From Xanthomonas cannabis pv. cannabis (lineage in GTDB: Bacteria > Pseudomonadota > Gammaproteobacteria > Xanthomonadales > Xanthomonadaceae), in NCBI RefSeq assembly GCF_000802365.1, contig NZ_JSZE01000030.1, forward strand, positions 1 to 39,577: a stretch of 39,577 nucleotides of DNA. Direction: 5' to 3'. The position numbers and the translations under genes are program-made. The number at the start of each line of letters is the position of its first letter. Within the stretch, counting starts at the first letter, position 1. Positions 25,682 to 36,196 of this stretch are shown here, piece after piece. The notes under the pieces were generated by a model. That model did not search any database. It had not been told where the DNA came from and was given only the letters and a program-made list of their open reading frames with translations.

Positions 25682-26194
25682 TCACTTGGCCCTGGCGACC
25701 TTCGGTGTGTCCACTTCCGGCATCGCCGAGCTGTGGTGGTTGATGATCAACCACTTGCCGTCGCGCTTTTCGTACACGAAGGTGTAGCGCGCCTGCACGT
25801 CGCTCTTCCTGCCGTCCTTGTCGGTCAGCGTGAAGGTATAGACGCCGGCATCCACGGCGCTGTCGTCATCGAGCACGCGCACGGTGCGGTAATTGACCAC
25901 GCCCTTGGGCTTTTTGGCCAGGAACACCTCGAAGTACTTTTCGATCTGCGAGCGTGACGCGCGGACTTCGTTGGAGACCGTCGGCAGCAAGACGCCATCG
26001 GGGGCATACAGGTCGGCCACCTTGTGCGGGTTGCCCGAGGCCAGGGCCGCGTTCCAGGTGTCGAACAGCGCAGCGACTTCGCGCGCTTCACCGTCGGCAG
26101 GCAGCGAAGCCTTGTCGGTGTAATGCATCACGCCAGCGGCCAGCGCCGGGGTGGCGGCCAATGCCAAAGCGACAGAGAACAGGGTGCGACGCAT
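25682..26194 (-). CDS. Secreted CaMKII-association-domain/SnoaL-like protein
   Basis: A 170-residue protein with a signal peptide (RRTLFSVALALAATPALA, cleavage about residue 20) and one NTF2-like alpha-beta domain. The stretches LFDTWNAALASGNPHKVADLYAPDG, quoted in part as WNAALASGNPHKVADLYA, RYTFVYEKRDGKWLIINHHSSAMPE in part as RDGKWLIINHHSSAMP, fit the bacterial calcium/calmodulin-dependent kinase II association domain (PF08332-like), known to form ring oligomers. No catalytic residues can be assigned. The ATG at 26194 has a GGAG site. The gene is alone; the enzyme-like name (SgcJ/EcaC oxidoreductase) sometimes used for the family is not supported by anything I see. Confidence 0.88.
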   Translation of the reverse strand: MRRTLFSVALALAATPALAAGVMHYTDKASLPADGEAREVAALFDTWNAALASGNPHKVADLYAPDGVLLPTVSNEVRASRSQIEKYFEVFLAKKPKGVVNYRTVRVLDDDSAVDAGVYTFTLTDKDGRKSDVQARYTFVYEKRDGKWLIINHHSSAMPEVDTPKVARAK

Positions 26195-26570
26195 GGGGAA
26201 TCTCCGTGTGAGTGAGTGGGTGCCTCAGCAGGCAGGGCCAGTATCGAAATCCACGGAGTGCCGAAATGCTGCTGGTCGGCATATGCCTGAATACGCTTCT
26301 CGGCATAGTTGGTTGAAAGGTAAGCTATTGGAAAACAAAGTAGACCGGTGCGTGGCGTGGTGCGCCCGCGCCTGCGTTGGTCATGCAAGCGGGCATCGTC
26401 AGGCCCCGCTTGGCAGGCAGGTGGCCCGTCACCAACCGCATCCCGCGCCGGACCGTGCCGATCTCTACCGAACCAGAACAGGCGTTGCCATCTTTTCTGC
26501 GACTCTCCTGCCGTCTCCCCCTTCGCACTGCCAGGGCTGACCCGGCTGCACGGCCGTACCAGAAGGACGC
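26195..26570. other. Divergent control region before gapA
   Basis: This spacer separates two divergent starts (CaMKII-like gene and gapA). It has an A/T-richer stretch at about 26255-26345 with two CGGCATA words, the likely site of the minus-strand promoter, and otherwise non-coding high-GC sequence. No gene is supported. Confidence 0.55.
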
Positions 26571-27632
<1,062 letters not shown>

Positions 27633-27653
27633 TCGGACGTTTCCGATGCAATG

Positions 27654-27681
27654 AAAAGCGCCTCCGGGCGCTTTTTTTTTT
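27654..27681 (+). terminator. Rho-independent terminator of gapA
   Basis: A perfect nine-base stem (27654-27662 with 27667-27675, AAAAGCGCC/GGCGCTTTT) closes a TCCG loop and runs into ten T residues, 22 bases after the gapA stop. Confidence 0.95.
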
Positions 27682-27978
27682 GAAATTGATCTATTGAACT
27701 TCACCCGTCCTGAATTGGGTTGACACCTTTTTTCTCCTGGAAGAGGAATGTTCAATGCAATCAGAGATCAGGCGCAGCTCGCGTGGCTATTGGCTAGTCC
27801 TCGTGTTGTCAGTGGTCGATCACGTCGCGCGCGGGAGCTGACCTTCACGCGTACAGCCGCTGCTTGTCCACTCTTCAGCCAGCAGCGTGATCCAGAGGTT
27901 GGCTGCCCAGCCGCGGCCCGAGGCTGTATGGTTCGCGCATTCGGCTGGACGCCGGCTCGGGGATTGCTGTTGGAAACG

Positions 27979-30825
27979 ATGATCTTGTTGGTGGCCCTGG
28001 TGCTGCTTGCCGTGCCGGTGGGTGTGGTGGTCGCGCTGGTGTGGATTGCCGGGCTGCGGCGCCGGGTGGCGACGCTGGAGCAGCGGCTCGCGCAGTGGCA
28101 AGCCGGGACTGGCGAGGGCGCGGATGCGCAAACGGATGCGTCCGTGGACGCGCACGGCAGGGCGTGGGAGCGGCCCCGCACAGCGCCCGATCTCGATCCC
28201 ACTCTGAGTGCTGATGCCTACACGGAAACACCTGGGCACGGTAGGGCTGGTGCTGTTCGACAGGGCGACGGCGGGAACCTGCCTGCCGTTGCACATCCGC
28301 CTGCGGATCTGGGCGTGATTGATGCGGCTTCCAGGGCGATGCCGCCCCCGTTGCCTACGCAGGCCCCTGCAGATGCGACGGTACGCGGTGCGCACGCTGC
28401 GTCGGCGTTGCCAAACCAGCACGCTCAGGCAACCCGGTCTCAACCTACGCAACCGCAATCGCCGCAGTCACCCCCCATCCCGGCCGAGCCGGGCGCCTTC
28501 GCGCGCGCGGCCAGTGCGTTGAAGCGCTGGTTCACCGAGGGCAATGTGCCGGTCAAGGTCGGCATGCTGGTATTGCTGGCCGGCGTGGCGTCGCTGCTGA
28601 AGTACGCCAGCGATCAGGGCTGGATGCGCATGCCGATCGAACTTCGGTTGGCCGGCATCAGCGTGCTTGCCTTGGCCGGCCTGGTCTTCGGCTGGAAGCA
28701 GCGCGGGCAGCGGCCGGGTTTTGCACTGGCATTGCAGGGCGGGTCGATCGGCGGTTTGTTGTTGACCGTGTTCGCCGCGTTCAAATTGTATGGATTGCTT
28801 GGCGCAGGCCTGGCGATGGGCATCAGCGTGGTGCTGATTGCCGGCATGTGCGTGCTGGCGGTGCTGCAGGAGTCGCGCACGCTGGCCGTGCTGGGTGTGC
28901 TGGCCGGCTTCCTCGCGCCGATCTGGTTGTCCACCGGTAGCGGCAACCATGTCGCGCTGTTTTCGTATTACGCCGTGCTCAACGCCGGCATCGTGGCGAT
29001 TGCATGGGCGCGGCCGTGGCGGGTGCTCAACCTGCTCGGATTCGCCTTCACCTTCGGCATCGCGACGTTGTGGGGCGCGCTGCAGTACACCCCGGCAAAG
29101 TTCGCCAGCACCGAGCCGTTCCTGCTGCTGTTCTTTGCCATCTACGTGGCCATTCCGGTGCTGCATGCGCGGCGTGGCGACGGCAGTGCGGGCAGGCTCA
29201 TCGATGGCAGCCTGTTGTTCGGAACGCCACTGGTCGCCTTCGCGTTGCAGGCACGCCTGCTGGATGGCGAGCGCCTGACACTGGCGTTATGCGCGGTGGC
29301 GGTGGCCGGCATGTACGCCGCTCTGGCAACGTGGTTGCTGCGTCGTGCATCCACGCGCCTGCTTGGCGAGGCGCACGCGATGCTGGCGGTCGGGTTTGCG
29401 ACATTGGCCGTGCCGTTGGCGTTGTCTGCGCGCGTCACCGCCAGCGTGTTTGCGCTGGAAGGCGCCGGGCTGTTGTGGATGGGCCTGCGTCAGCGGCGGC
29501 GCATCTCGCAGGTCAGTGGCGTGGCGTTGCAACTGCTGGCCGCCGTTGGCGTGGCCTTCGGCGTGGACGCGTGGCGTAACGACGCCATGGCGGTGGCCAA
29601 CGCCACCTGCATGAGCACCATGCTGCTGGCGGTTGCCGGCTGGGCCAGTGCCTGGTTCCTGCGCGATGCAGGACATCCGCGGCGTGCGCTGGTGGCGTAT
29701 CTGTGGGGCCTGGGATGGTGGGTGCTGTGCGGCGTGCACGAGATCCTGCGCTTTGCCGACGACCTGCGCAGCGAGCCGGACCTGCTGCTCGGCTTTGTCG
29801 CGCTCAGCGTGTGGCCGGCGGCCGAGGTGCACCGCCGTCGTCCGGCAGCGGCGCTGGTGTGGACGGTCATGGCCGGCCTGGCGCTGGCCGCGCCGCTGGC
29901 ACTGTGGCAGGAGCATGCACACACGCAGCCGTTTGCGCACTGGGGTGCACTGGCCTGGTTGGGGTTTGCGCTGGCCGGCACGCGCGCGTTGTGGTGTCTG
30001 CGCATGCAGCCGGGCGCCGGCGCGATGCTCGCGCAGTTCATCTGGTGGTTGCTGTGGCCGATGGTGGCGTCGTTGGGTATTGCCTGGCTGGCCGATGCCT
30101 TCGCGCTCGCCAATGGCTGGCGGTGCGCGTTGCTGGCAGCGCCATGGCTGGCGGTGGCGGCGACCGCTCTGCTGCGCTGGCGCTGGCTGGCATGGCCACA
30201 AGGCGTGCGTTTCGATGCGGCCCGCACTGCCTTGCTGGGCTGCGTCCTTGCGGTGCTGGGGGGCGGCTGGTTGCTCGCATTGGTCGATCCGGTGAGCGCT
30301 GCGCCGCTGCCATGGGTGCCGTTGCTCAACCCGGCCGAACTTGCACAGCTGGCGGTGCTCGCGCTGGTTGCGCGCTGGGCATGGTCGGCCGCTGCGCCGT
30401 CGATGCTGCAGGCGCGGCGCGTCACTGCGCTCGGTGTATTGGGCTGGGTGTTGATCACCGGCAGTACGCTGCACAGCGTGCATCACTGGGGCGCGGTGCC
30501 GTGGGATGCCGCGCTGCTGGGTGCGACGGTGTCGCAGACCAGCCTCACCATCGTGTGGAGCGTACTAGGTGTGCTGGGCTGGGTGATCGGCTCGCGTCGC
30601 GGGCAGCGCGGGTTGTGGCTGGGCGGTGCGTTGTTGATGGGGCTGGTGCTGGCCAAGCTGGTGCTGGTCGATCGCCAGCATCTGGGCAATCTGCTCGGCA
30701 TCGGTTCGTTCATGGCCTATGGCCTGTTGTGTACGGTGGTGGGGTATCTGGCGCCGGCGCCACCACGTCCGGTGGTCGAGGAACGCACCGTCGACAACGC
30801 TGACGCGGCAAGGGATCAGGCATGA
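27979..30825 (+). CDS. DUF2339 polytopic membrane protein
   Basis: A 948-residue inner-membrane protein. The first 25 residues are a hydrophobic helix followed by a coiled-coil-like RRRVATLEQRLAQW, then a 130-residue Pro/Ala/Gln-rich soluble linker, then more than twenty hydrophobic helices to the end. This architecture, including the conserved WFTEGNVPVKVGMLVLLAGVA, quoted in part as NVPVKVGMLVLLAG, at the beginning of the membrane part, identifies the DUF2339 family (predicted membrane protein, function unknown). ATG 27979 is chosen, since the 77 in-frame residues before it (from 27748) are out of keeping with the family and lie on a misplaced ribosome site. It overlaps the DUF3999 gene by four bases (ATGA). 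The 297 bases before it hold the gapA terminator and no gene that I can identify. Confidence 0.93.
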   Translation: MILLVALVLLAVPVGVVVALVWIAGLRRRVATLEQRLAQWQAGTGEGADAQTDASVDAHGRAWERPRTAPDLDPTLSADAYTETPGHGRAGAVRQGDGGNLPAVAHPPADLGVIDAASRAMPPPLPTQAPADATVRGAHAASALPNQHAQATRSQPTQPQSPQSPPIPAEPGAFARAASALKRWFTEGNVPVKVGMLVLLAGVASLLKYASDQGWMRMPIELRLAGISVLALAGLVFGWKQRGQRPGFALALQGGSIGGLLLTVFAAFKLYGLLGAGLAMGISVVLIAGMCVLAVLQESRTLAVLGVLAGFLAPIWLSTGSGNHVALFSYYAVLNAGIVAIAWARPWRVLNLLGFAFTFGIATLWGALQYTPAKFASTEPFLLLFFAIYVAIPVLHARRGDGSAGRLIDGSLLFGTPLVAFALQARLLDGERLTLALCAVAVAGMYAALATWLLRRASTRLLGEAHAMLAVGFATLAVPLALSARVTASVFALEGAGLLWMGLRQRRRISQVSGVALQLLAAVGVAFGVDAWRNDAMAVANATCMSTMLLAVAGWASAWFLRDAGHPRRALVAYLWGLGWWVLCGVHEILRFADDLRSEPDLLLGFVALSVWPAAEVHRRRPAAALVWTVMAGLALAAPLALWQEHAHTQPFAHWGALAWLGFALAGTRALWCLRMQPGAGAMLAQFIWWLLWPMVASLGIAWLADAFALANGWRCALLAAPWLAVAATALLRWRWLAWPQGVRFDAARTALLGCVLAVLGGGWLLALVDPVSAAPLPWVPLLNPAELAQLAVLALVARWAWSAAAPSMLQARRVTALGVLGWVLITGSTLHSVHHWGAVPWDAALLGATVSQTSLTIVWSVLGVLGWVIGSRRGQRGLWLGGALLMGLVLAKLVLVDRQHLGNLLGIGSFMAYGLLCTVVGYLAPAPPRPVVEERTVDNADAARDQA

Positions 30826-32171
30826 GTACCAAACGGTGGGGATGGGTGTTGCTGGTGCCGCTGATGGCGCAGGCGGCCGATGTGCGGCAGGACTATCGTC
30901 AGCAGTGGCCGTTGCAGGTGGCCGGCTCCGACGCCGGGCTGTACCAGGTGAGGTTGAACGAGGCGGTGTATCGCAGTGCCGTCGACGCCGGGCTGCGCGA
31001 TGTCGCGGTGATCGATGCACGTGGCGAAGAAATGCCGACCGCGCCGCTGGCCGCCGACGCCGCGCCGGCCGCAGCGCCACGTCGGCAGGGGTTGCCGTTG
31101 TTCGCGTTGCCCGAAGGTGTAGCGGCGGCCAATGGCGACCTGCAGCTCATCGCCGAGCGCGATGCCAGCGGTGCGGTGCGGCGGCTGGAGGGCCGCTTCG
31201 CCACCGGTGCGCCTGCGGCGCCCGGCAGTGGCGGCAGTTGGTTGCTCGATGCCAGCGCACTGCGCGACCGGCCGCGCGCGCTCTGGCTGGACTGGGCGGG
31301 CGAGACACCGGTGCAGGCCCGTCTGCGCGTGGAGGGCAGCGACGATCTGCGCACTTGGCGCGTGCTGGCCTCCGATGCCACCGTCATGGCGCTGGACAAC
31401 CAGGCGCAGCGGCTGCAGCAACGCCGCATCGCGCTGGAGGAGGGCGCACGCTACCTGCGTCTGGTGCCCGTGTCCGGCGCATTGCCGACACTTCGCAATG
31501 TCGAGGCAGAACTGGACGGGCGTACCGCACCCGCCCCGCTGTCGTGGCTGGAGCTGCCGGGCACCGCACAGGACACGGGCGTGACCTACCGCATGCCCGG
31601 CCGCTTTCCCGTCACGCAGCTGGATGTCGGCGCGGGTCAGGCCGAGGCCGTGGAATGGACGGCGGACAGCCGCGATGCCGACGACGCCGCCTGGCTGCGG
31701 CGGGCAGGGCCGTGGCTGGCGTATCGGCTTGGCACTGGCGCGTCGCCGCCGCAGCGGTTGTCCGCGCCGGTACGCGATCGTCAATGGCGCCTGGTGGCGG
31801 CACAGGGGCGCAGCCCGGCGGTTCCGAGCTTGCGGGTGGGCTACCAGCCGGAGCGGCTGATGTTTCTCGCCCAGGGCCAGCCCCCGTATGCGCTGGTGGC
31901 CGGCAGCGCACGCGTGCGACGCGGCGACGCACCGCTGGCGTCGATGCTGCAGGCGCTACGACGTGAACGCGGCACACAGTGGCAGCCGGCCACGGTGCGC
32001 CTGGCTGCAGAGGCGCAGCCATTGGCAGGCGACGCAGCGCTGCAGCCCGCCACCACCCCGCGCGACTGGAAGCGCTGGCTGCTGTGGGCGCTGTTGATCG
32101 GCGGCGCGTTGCTGGTGGGCGGCCTGGCGTTGAGCCTGCTGCGCACATCCGGTACCGATCGGCCGGCCTGA
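30822..32171 (+). CDS. DUF3999 membrane-anchored periplasmic protein
   Basis: A 449-residue protein with an N-terminal signal (WVLLVPLMAQAA), a large beta-rich periplasmic part (about 20-415) and one C-terminal membrane helix (about 418-440) ending in a short cytoplasmic tail. It belongs to DUF3999, a family known as the usual neighbour of DUF2339 genes. Segments such as LWLDWAGETPVQARLRVEGSDDLRTW (in part: VQARLRVEGSDDL) have the look of galactose-binding or F5/8-type beta-sandwiches, which would fit carbohydrate or peptidoglycan binding, but this is inference. The ATGA overlap with the gene upstream implies a two-protein complex in which this is the periplasmic half. Confidence 0.92.
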   Translation: MSTKRWGWVLLVPLMAQAADVRQDYRQQWPLQVAGSDAGLYQVRLNEAVYRSAVDAGLRDVAVIDARGEEMPTAPLAADAAPAAAPRRQGLPLFALPEGVAAANGDLQLIAERDASGAVRRLEGRFATGAPAAPGSGGSWLLDASALRDRPRALWLDWAGETPVQARLRVEGSDDLRTWRVLASDATVMALDNQAQRLQQRRIALEEGARYLRLVPVSGALPTLRNVEAELDGRTAPAPLSWLELPGTAQDTGVTYRMPGRFPVTQLDVGAGQAEAVEWTADSRDADDAAWLRRAGPWLAYRLGTGASPPQRLSAPVRDRQWRLVAAQGRSPAVPSLRVGYQPERLMFLAQGQPPYALVAGSARVRRGDAPLASMLQALRRERGTQWQPATVRLAAEAQPLAGDAALQPATTPRDWKRWLLWALLIGGALLVGGLALSLLRTSGTDRPA

Positions 32172-32606
32172 TCCCTTGGCCAGATGCGGTTGCCGGCCGC
32201 GTCCGGGGATGCGGGTTTGCCGCATCGGGGCGAAGGCCGGACAATGGGCATCCCCCGTCGCCAAGGCAGCCGCATTGCCCGTCGTGTTCGACCGACCAGA
32301 GTTTGCGCCCTCCTCAGGTGCGGTGGCGCCCGCCCAGCGCACCGCCGGGTTGCGGTGCGGCGGGCCATGCCGAGCCCTGATTGCCCGATCCCCGCCGCCA
32401 AGGCAGTCGCCTTGCCCGTGGTCTCCGAGCCACCGCCGTCGGCGTCTGCCGCAGGTGCAATGGCGGCATTGTTGTGAACGACGGCGCCAGGCCAAGCTGG
32501 CGCCGTAGCGCCATTCCTCCGCGCGCAGAGCATGTGCCAACGCGCGGCGCCATGTACCAATCCCCAATCCCGATTCCCTAATCCCCAGACTCAGCGAGCC
32601 AAGCCC
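32172..32606. other. Intergenic region with diverged tandem duplication
   Basis: No gene is supported in this 435-base spacer. It contains an imperfect direct repeat (32248-32464), and just before pgk a cluster of AATCCC and GATTCCC units (about 32555-32586) of the heptamer family found elsewhere. Open frames in both directions lack ribosome sites. Confidence 0.6.
32248..32464. repeat. Imperfect 80-base direct repeat
   Basis: Copy 1 (32248-32327) and copy 2 (32386-32464) align along their length with one single-base gap and roughly three quarters identical positions; shared words include GCCAAGGCAG, TTGCCCGT and CAGGTGC. The spacing of 138 bases before and 137 bases after the gap shows the copies are out of frame with each other, so it is not a protein repeat. 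Confidence 0.6.
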
Positions 32607-33782
32607 ATGTCCATCGTCCGTATGACCGACCTCGATCTCTCCGGCAAGCGCGTGCTGATCCGCCAGGATCTCAACGTGCCGATCGACAACGGCCAGATCA
32701 CCTCCGAACAGCGCATCACCGCCTCGGTGCCCACCATCAAGCTGGCGCTGGAAAAGGGCGCCGCGGTCATGGTCACCTCGCATCTGGGCCGGCCCAAGGA
32801 AGGCAGCTGGACCGAAGACGATTCGCTGGCGCCGGTGGCCGCGCGCTTGACCGCGCTGCTCGGCGTGGACGTGCCGCTGGTGCGCGACTGGGTCGATGGG
32901 GTGGAGGTGGCGCCGGGCCAGGTGGTGTTGCTGGAAAACTGCCGCATGAACGTCGGCGAGGGCAAGGACGACGAGACGCTGGCGCGCAAGTACGCCGCGC
33001 TATGCGATGTGTTCGTGATGGATGCCTTCGGCACCGCGCATCGCGCGCAGGCCTCCACGCATGGCGTGATCCGCTTCGCGCCGGTCGCCGCCGGTGGCCC
33101 GTTGCTGATGGCCGAACTGGACGCGCTGGCCAAGGCGCTGGACAACCCGGCCAAGCCGTTGCTGGCGATCGTGGCCGGCAGCAAGGTCTCCACCAAGCTG
33201 GAGTTGTTGTCCAACCTGGTCAACAAGGTCGACCAGTTGATCGTCGGCGGCGGCATCGCCAACACCTTCATCGCCGCCGCCGGGCATGACGTGGGCAAGT
33301 CGTTGAACGAACCGGACCTGATCCCGACCGCCAACCAGATCGTGGCCGATGCCAAGACACGTGGCGCAGAGATTCCGCTGCCCACCGATGTGGTCGTTGC
33401 CAAGCAGTTCCTGCCCGATGCCGAGGCCAGCGTGAAGTCGCTCGATGCGGTGGATGCGGACGATCTGATCCTGGACATCGGCCCGCAGACCGCGCAGCGC
33501 TACGCCGAGCTGATCGCCAATGCCGGCACCGTGGTGTGGAACGGGCCGGTGGGCGTGTTCGAATTCGAGCCCTTCAGCCACGGCACCGAAACGCTGGCAC
33601 GTGCGATTGCCGGCTCCAAGGCGTTCTCGATCGCCGGCGGCGGCGACACCCTGGCGGCAGTGGACAAATACGACATCGCCCGGGACGTCACCTACATCTC
33701 CACCGGTGGCGGCGCGTTCCTGGAGTTCCTCGAAGGCAAGACCCTGCCGGCCGTGGCCGCGCTCGAGGCCCGCGGCAAGTGA
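32607..33782 (+). CDS. pgk: Phosphoglycerate kinase
   Basis: Cytoplasmic glycolytic kinase of 391 residues (normal 387-400), making ATP from 1,3-bisphosphoglycerate. N-domain signatures: [11 protein letters not shown] (substrate, with Asp23-like residue) and HLGRPKEG; hinge and C-domain: [22 protein letters not shown] and the nucleotide loop GGGDTLAA, then [13 protein letters not shown]. All basic-patch and nucleotide residues are present. ATG 32607 is preferred to upstream in-frame codons, which fall in repeat sequence. Its stop overlaps the GTG start of the HAD phosphatase by four bases, so the two are translated as a unit. It follows the DUF3999 gene with 435 bases between and probably has its own promoter there. 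Confidence 0.98.
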   Translation: MSIVRMTDLDLSGKRVLIRQDLNVPIDNGQITSEQRITASVPTIKLALEKGAAVMVTSHLGRPKEGSWTEDDSLAPVAARLTALLGVDVPLVRDWVDGVEVAPGQVVLLENCRMNVGEGKDDETLARKYAALCDVFVMDAFGTAHRAQASTHGVIRFAPVAAGGPLLMAELDALAKALDNPAKPLLAIVAGSKVSTKLELLSNLVNKVDQLIVGGGIANTFIAAAGHDVGKSLNEPDLIPTANQIVADAKTRGAEIPLPTDVVVAKQFLPDAEASVKSLDAVDADDLILDIGPQTAQRYAELIANAGTVVWNGPVGVFEFEPFSHGTETLARAIAGSKAFSIAGGGDTLAAVDKYDIARDVTYISTGGGAFLEFLEGKTLPAVAALEARGK

Positions 33783-34426
33783 GCGCAGCCACGCTGTTCT
33801 TCGATCTGGACGGCACCCTGGTCGATTCGGAGCCGGGCATCGTCGCCAGCATCGTGCACGCCTTCGATGAGATCGGGCAGCCGCGTCCCTCTGCGCAGAC
33901 CTTGCGCGCCTGGATCGGCCCACCGCTGCGCGACAGTTTCACCGAGTGCTTTCCGGATGATCCGGCGCTGGTGCAGCGCGCGCTGGGCCTCTACCGCGCG
34001 CGCTACGACGCGGTGGGCTGGACCGAACTCAGCGTGTTCGACGACATCGGCGATGTGGTCACCGGCCTGCATCGCGGCGGTCATCGGCTGGCCGTGGTGA
34101 CCTCGAAGAACGAACGCTACGCGCGGCGCATCGTCGAACATCTGCCGTTCGGTGCGTGCTTCGACAACGTGATCGGCGCCAGCGAGGATGGCGAGCGCCG
34201 CTTCAAGCCCGACCTCATCGCCGAAGCGCTGCGCCGCCTGCAGATCGACAAGACCGGCTGCGTGATGATCGGCGACCGCCGGATGGATATCGAGGGCGCC
34301 AACCACCACGGCATTCACAGCATCGGCGTGTTATGGGGCTTCGGCGACGAGGCCGAACTGCGTACTGCAGGTGCCGGCGCGATCGCGCAAACGCCGGCAC
34401 AACTGCGGCAGTTGATCGGCGCGTGA
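33779..34426 (+). CDS. HAD-superfamily phosphatase, phosphoglycolate-phosphatase-like
   Basis: A 215-residue cytoplasmic phosphatase. HAD motif I is FFDLDGT (nucleophile Asp9, acid Asp11), motif II VVTSKN, motif III Lys in FKPDL, motif IV GDRRMD. The helical cap between about residues 15 and 85 is of the Gph/PGP type. The product could be a 2-phosphoglycolate phosphatase or a broad house-cleaning phosphatase. The GTG at 33779 overlaps the pgk stop codon (GTGA), and its position between pgk and pyk suggests it removes phosphorylated side products of those enzymes. This role is inference from context; substrate preference cannot be read from the sequence. Confidence 0.9.
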   Translation: MSAATLFFDLDGTLVDSEPGIVASIVHAFDEIGQPRPSAQTLRAWIGPPLRDSFTECFPDDPALVQRALGLYRARYDAVGWTELSVFDDIGDVVTGLHRGGHRLAVVTSKNERYARRIVEHLPFGACFDNVIGASEDGERRFKPDLIAEALRRLQIDKTGCVMIGDRRMDIEGANHHGIHSIGVLWGFGDEAELRTAGAGAIAQTPAQLRQLIGA

Positions 34427-34681
34427 TCCGTGCGCATCGGCCGTCGCGTTCGCTTGGTCGTTGCCGGCGCCTTGCGCGGCGCGACCCGGCACGCGGCTCT
34501 TCACCGCCACCGGGTTAGGGTGGCGACCGCACACGTTGCCAGGCGCAACGTATGCGTAGACGTACGTACTGTCCCGCACTGTCTGTAAGACATGCCGGAA
34601 TAGAAGGGTGGCTATGCCGCAATGCCATCCTTGGTGCGTGACGTGTGTGTTAAGTTTCGCGGCTTTTACAGGGAGGCCATC

Positions 34682-36148
34682 ATGAAAGAACGTCAACGCC
34701 GCACCAAGATCCTCGCCACCCTCGGACCGGCAACGGATGCGCCCGGGGTGCTGGATAAGCTGTTCAAGGCGGGCGTCAACGTGGTGCGCCTCAACTTCAG
34801 TCATGGCGATCCGTCCGGCCAGGCCAAGCGTGCTGCCGAAGTACGTGCCGCCGCGGCGCGCGCCGGTGCCGAGGTCGGCATCCTGGCCGACCTGCCGGGC
34901 CCGAAGATCCGCATCGAGCGCTTTGCCGAAGGCAAGATCAAGCTGACCATGGGCGATCGCTTCGACCTGGTGGCCGACGCCAATGCACCGGCCGGCGATC
35001 AGCAGCAGGTGGGCGTCAGCTACCTGGGCCTGCCGCAGGACGTGACTGCAGGCGACGTGCTGCTGCTCGACGATGGCCTGGTGCAGTTGCAGGTCACCGA
35101 CGTGCAGGGCGCGCGCATCGTCACTACCGTGCTTAACGACGGCGTGCTGTCCGATCGCAAGGGCCTCAACAAGCAGGGCGGCGGCCTGTCGCTGGGCGCG
35201 TTGACCGAGCGCGACAAGGAGCTGATCGGCATCGTTGCCAAGATCGGCGTGGACTTCATCGCGGTGTCGTTCTGCCGTAACGCGCAGGACATGCACGACG
35301 CGCGGCAGATCGCCCAGCAGCACGGCTGCGATGCGCAGCTGGTCTCCAAGATCGAGCGCACCGAAGCGATCGAAAACCTGGTCGAAATCGTCGAAGCCTC
35401 CGACGTGGTGATGGTGGCGCGCGGCGATCTGGGCGTGGAAATCGGCGATGCCGAATTGCCGGGCCTGCAGAAGAAGATCATTCGCGAGTCGCTGGCGCAG
35501 AACAAGGTGGTGATCACGGCCACCCAGATGCTGCAGTCGATGGTCGAAAGCCCGATCCCGACCCGCGCCGAAGTGCTGGACGTGGCCAACGCGGTCATCG
35601 ACGGCACCGATGCGGTGATGCTGTCGGCCGAAACCGCCGCCGGTGCCTATCCGGTGCGCGCGGTGGAAGCGATGGCGCGCATCTGCCTGGGTGCAGAGCA
35701 TCAGTTCGAGTTCGATACCGACTTCGAAGCAGCGCAACGCAACCTGCAGCGTGCCGACCAGGCCATCGCCATGGCGACCATGTTCCTGTCCGAGCACATC
35801 GGCCTGGGCGGCGTGGTGGCGTTGACCGAATCCGGCGGCACCCCGCGCTTTTTGTCGCGCTTCCGCTCCAACATGCCGATCTACGCCTTCACCCGTCATG
35901 ATGGCGCGCGTCGCCAGATGGCGATGATGCGTGGCGTGTTCCCGATCAGCTTCGACAGCCGCGGCCTGACCCCGCGCGAAGCCGCGCGTGCGGCGATCCG
36001 CCTGCTGGTGGAAAACGAGCGCATGGGTCCCGGTGACCGCGTGGTGTTCACCAGCGGCGAGCACATGGAAATGCACGGCGCCACCAACACGCTGCGCCTG
36101 CTGGAAGTGGGCGAGGACGGCCGCGCCACCGGCCTGGGCGAGCTGTAA
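34682..36148 (+). CDS. pyk: Pyruvate kinase
   Basis: Cytoplasmic tetrameric enzyme of 488 residues making pyruvate and ATP from phosphoenolpyruvate. The motifs run in order: KILATLGPAT (9-18), NFSHGD, LADLPGPKIRIE, the catalytic Lys region KIERTEAIEN, the Mg-binding VARGDLGVEI and TRAEVLDVANAVIDGTDAVM, quoted in part as LDVANAVIDGTDAVM, ending in the C-terminal regulatory domain (RFRSNMPIYAFTRH and the MRGVFPI/FDSRG stretch). ATG 34682 has a strong GGGAGG site five bases upstream. It is not overlapped with the HAD gene (255-base spacer), so it probably has its own promoter, and a long perfect hairpin follows it at 36197. Confidence 0.98.
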   Translation: MKERQRRTKILATLGPATDAPGVLDKLFKAGVNVVRLNFSHGDPSGQAKRAAEVRAAAARAGAEVGILADLPGPKIRIERFAEGKIKLTMGDRFDLVADANAPAGDQQQVGVSYLGLPQDVTAGDVLLLDDGLVQLQVTDVQGARIVTTVLNDGVLSDRKGLNKQGGGLSLGALTERDKELIGIVAKIGVDFIAVSFCRNAQDMHDARQIAQQHGCDAQLVSKIERTEAIENLVEIVEASDVVMVARGDLGVEIGDAELPGLQKKIIRESLAQNKVVITATQMLQSMVESPIPTRAEVLDVANAVIDGTDAVMLSAETAAGAYPVRAVEAMARICLGAEHQFEFDTDFEAAQRNLQRADQAIAMATMFLSEHIGLGGVVALTESGGTPRFLSRFRSNMPIYAFTRHDGARRQMAMMRGVFPISFDSRGLTPREAARAAIRLLVENERMGPGDRVVFTSGEHMEMHGATNTLRLLEVGEDGRATGLGEL

Positions 36149-36196
36149 TCCGCCTTGAAGGTACCCGGCGCATGACATGAGCCGGGAGATGCGACA

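Noticed and set aside
27748-27978. N-terminal extension of the DUF2339 protein by 77 residues
   Set aside because: The purine-rich ribosome-like site abuts the ATG with no spacing, the peptide is not like family N-termini, and the internal ATG at 27979 begins exactly at the conserved first helix.
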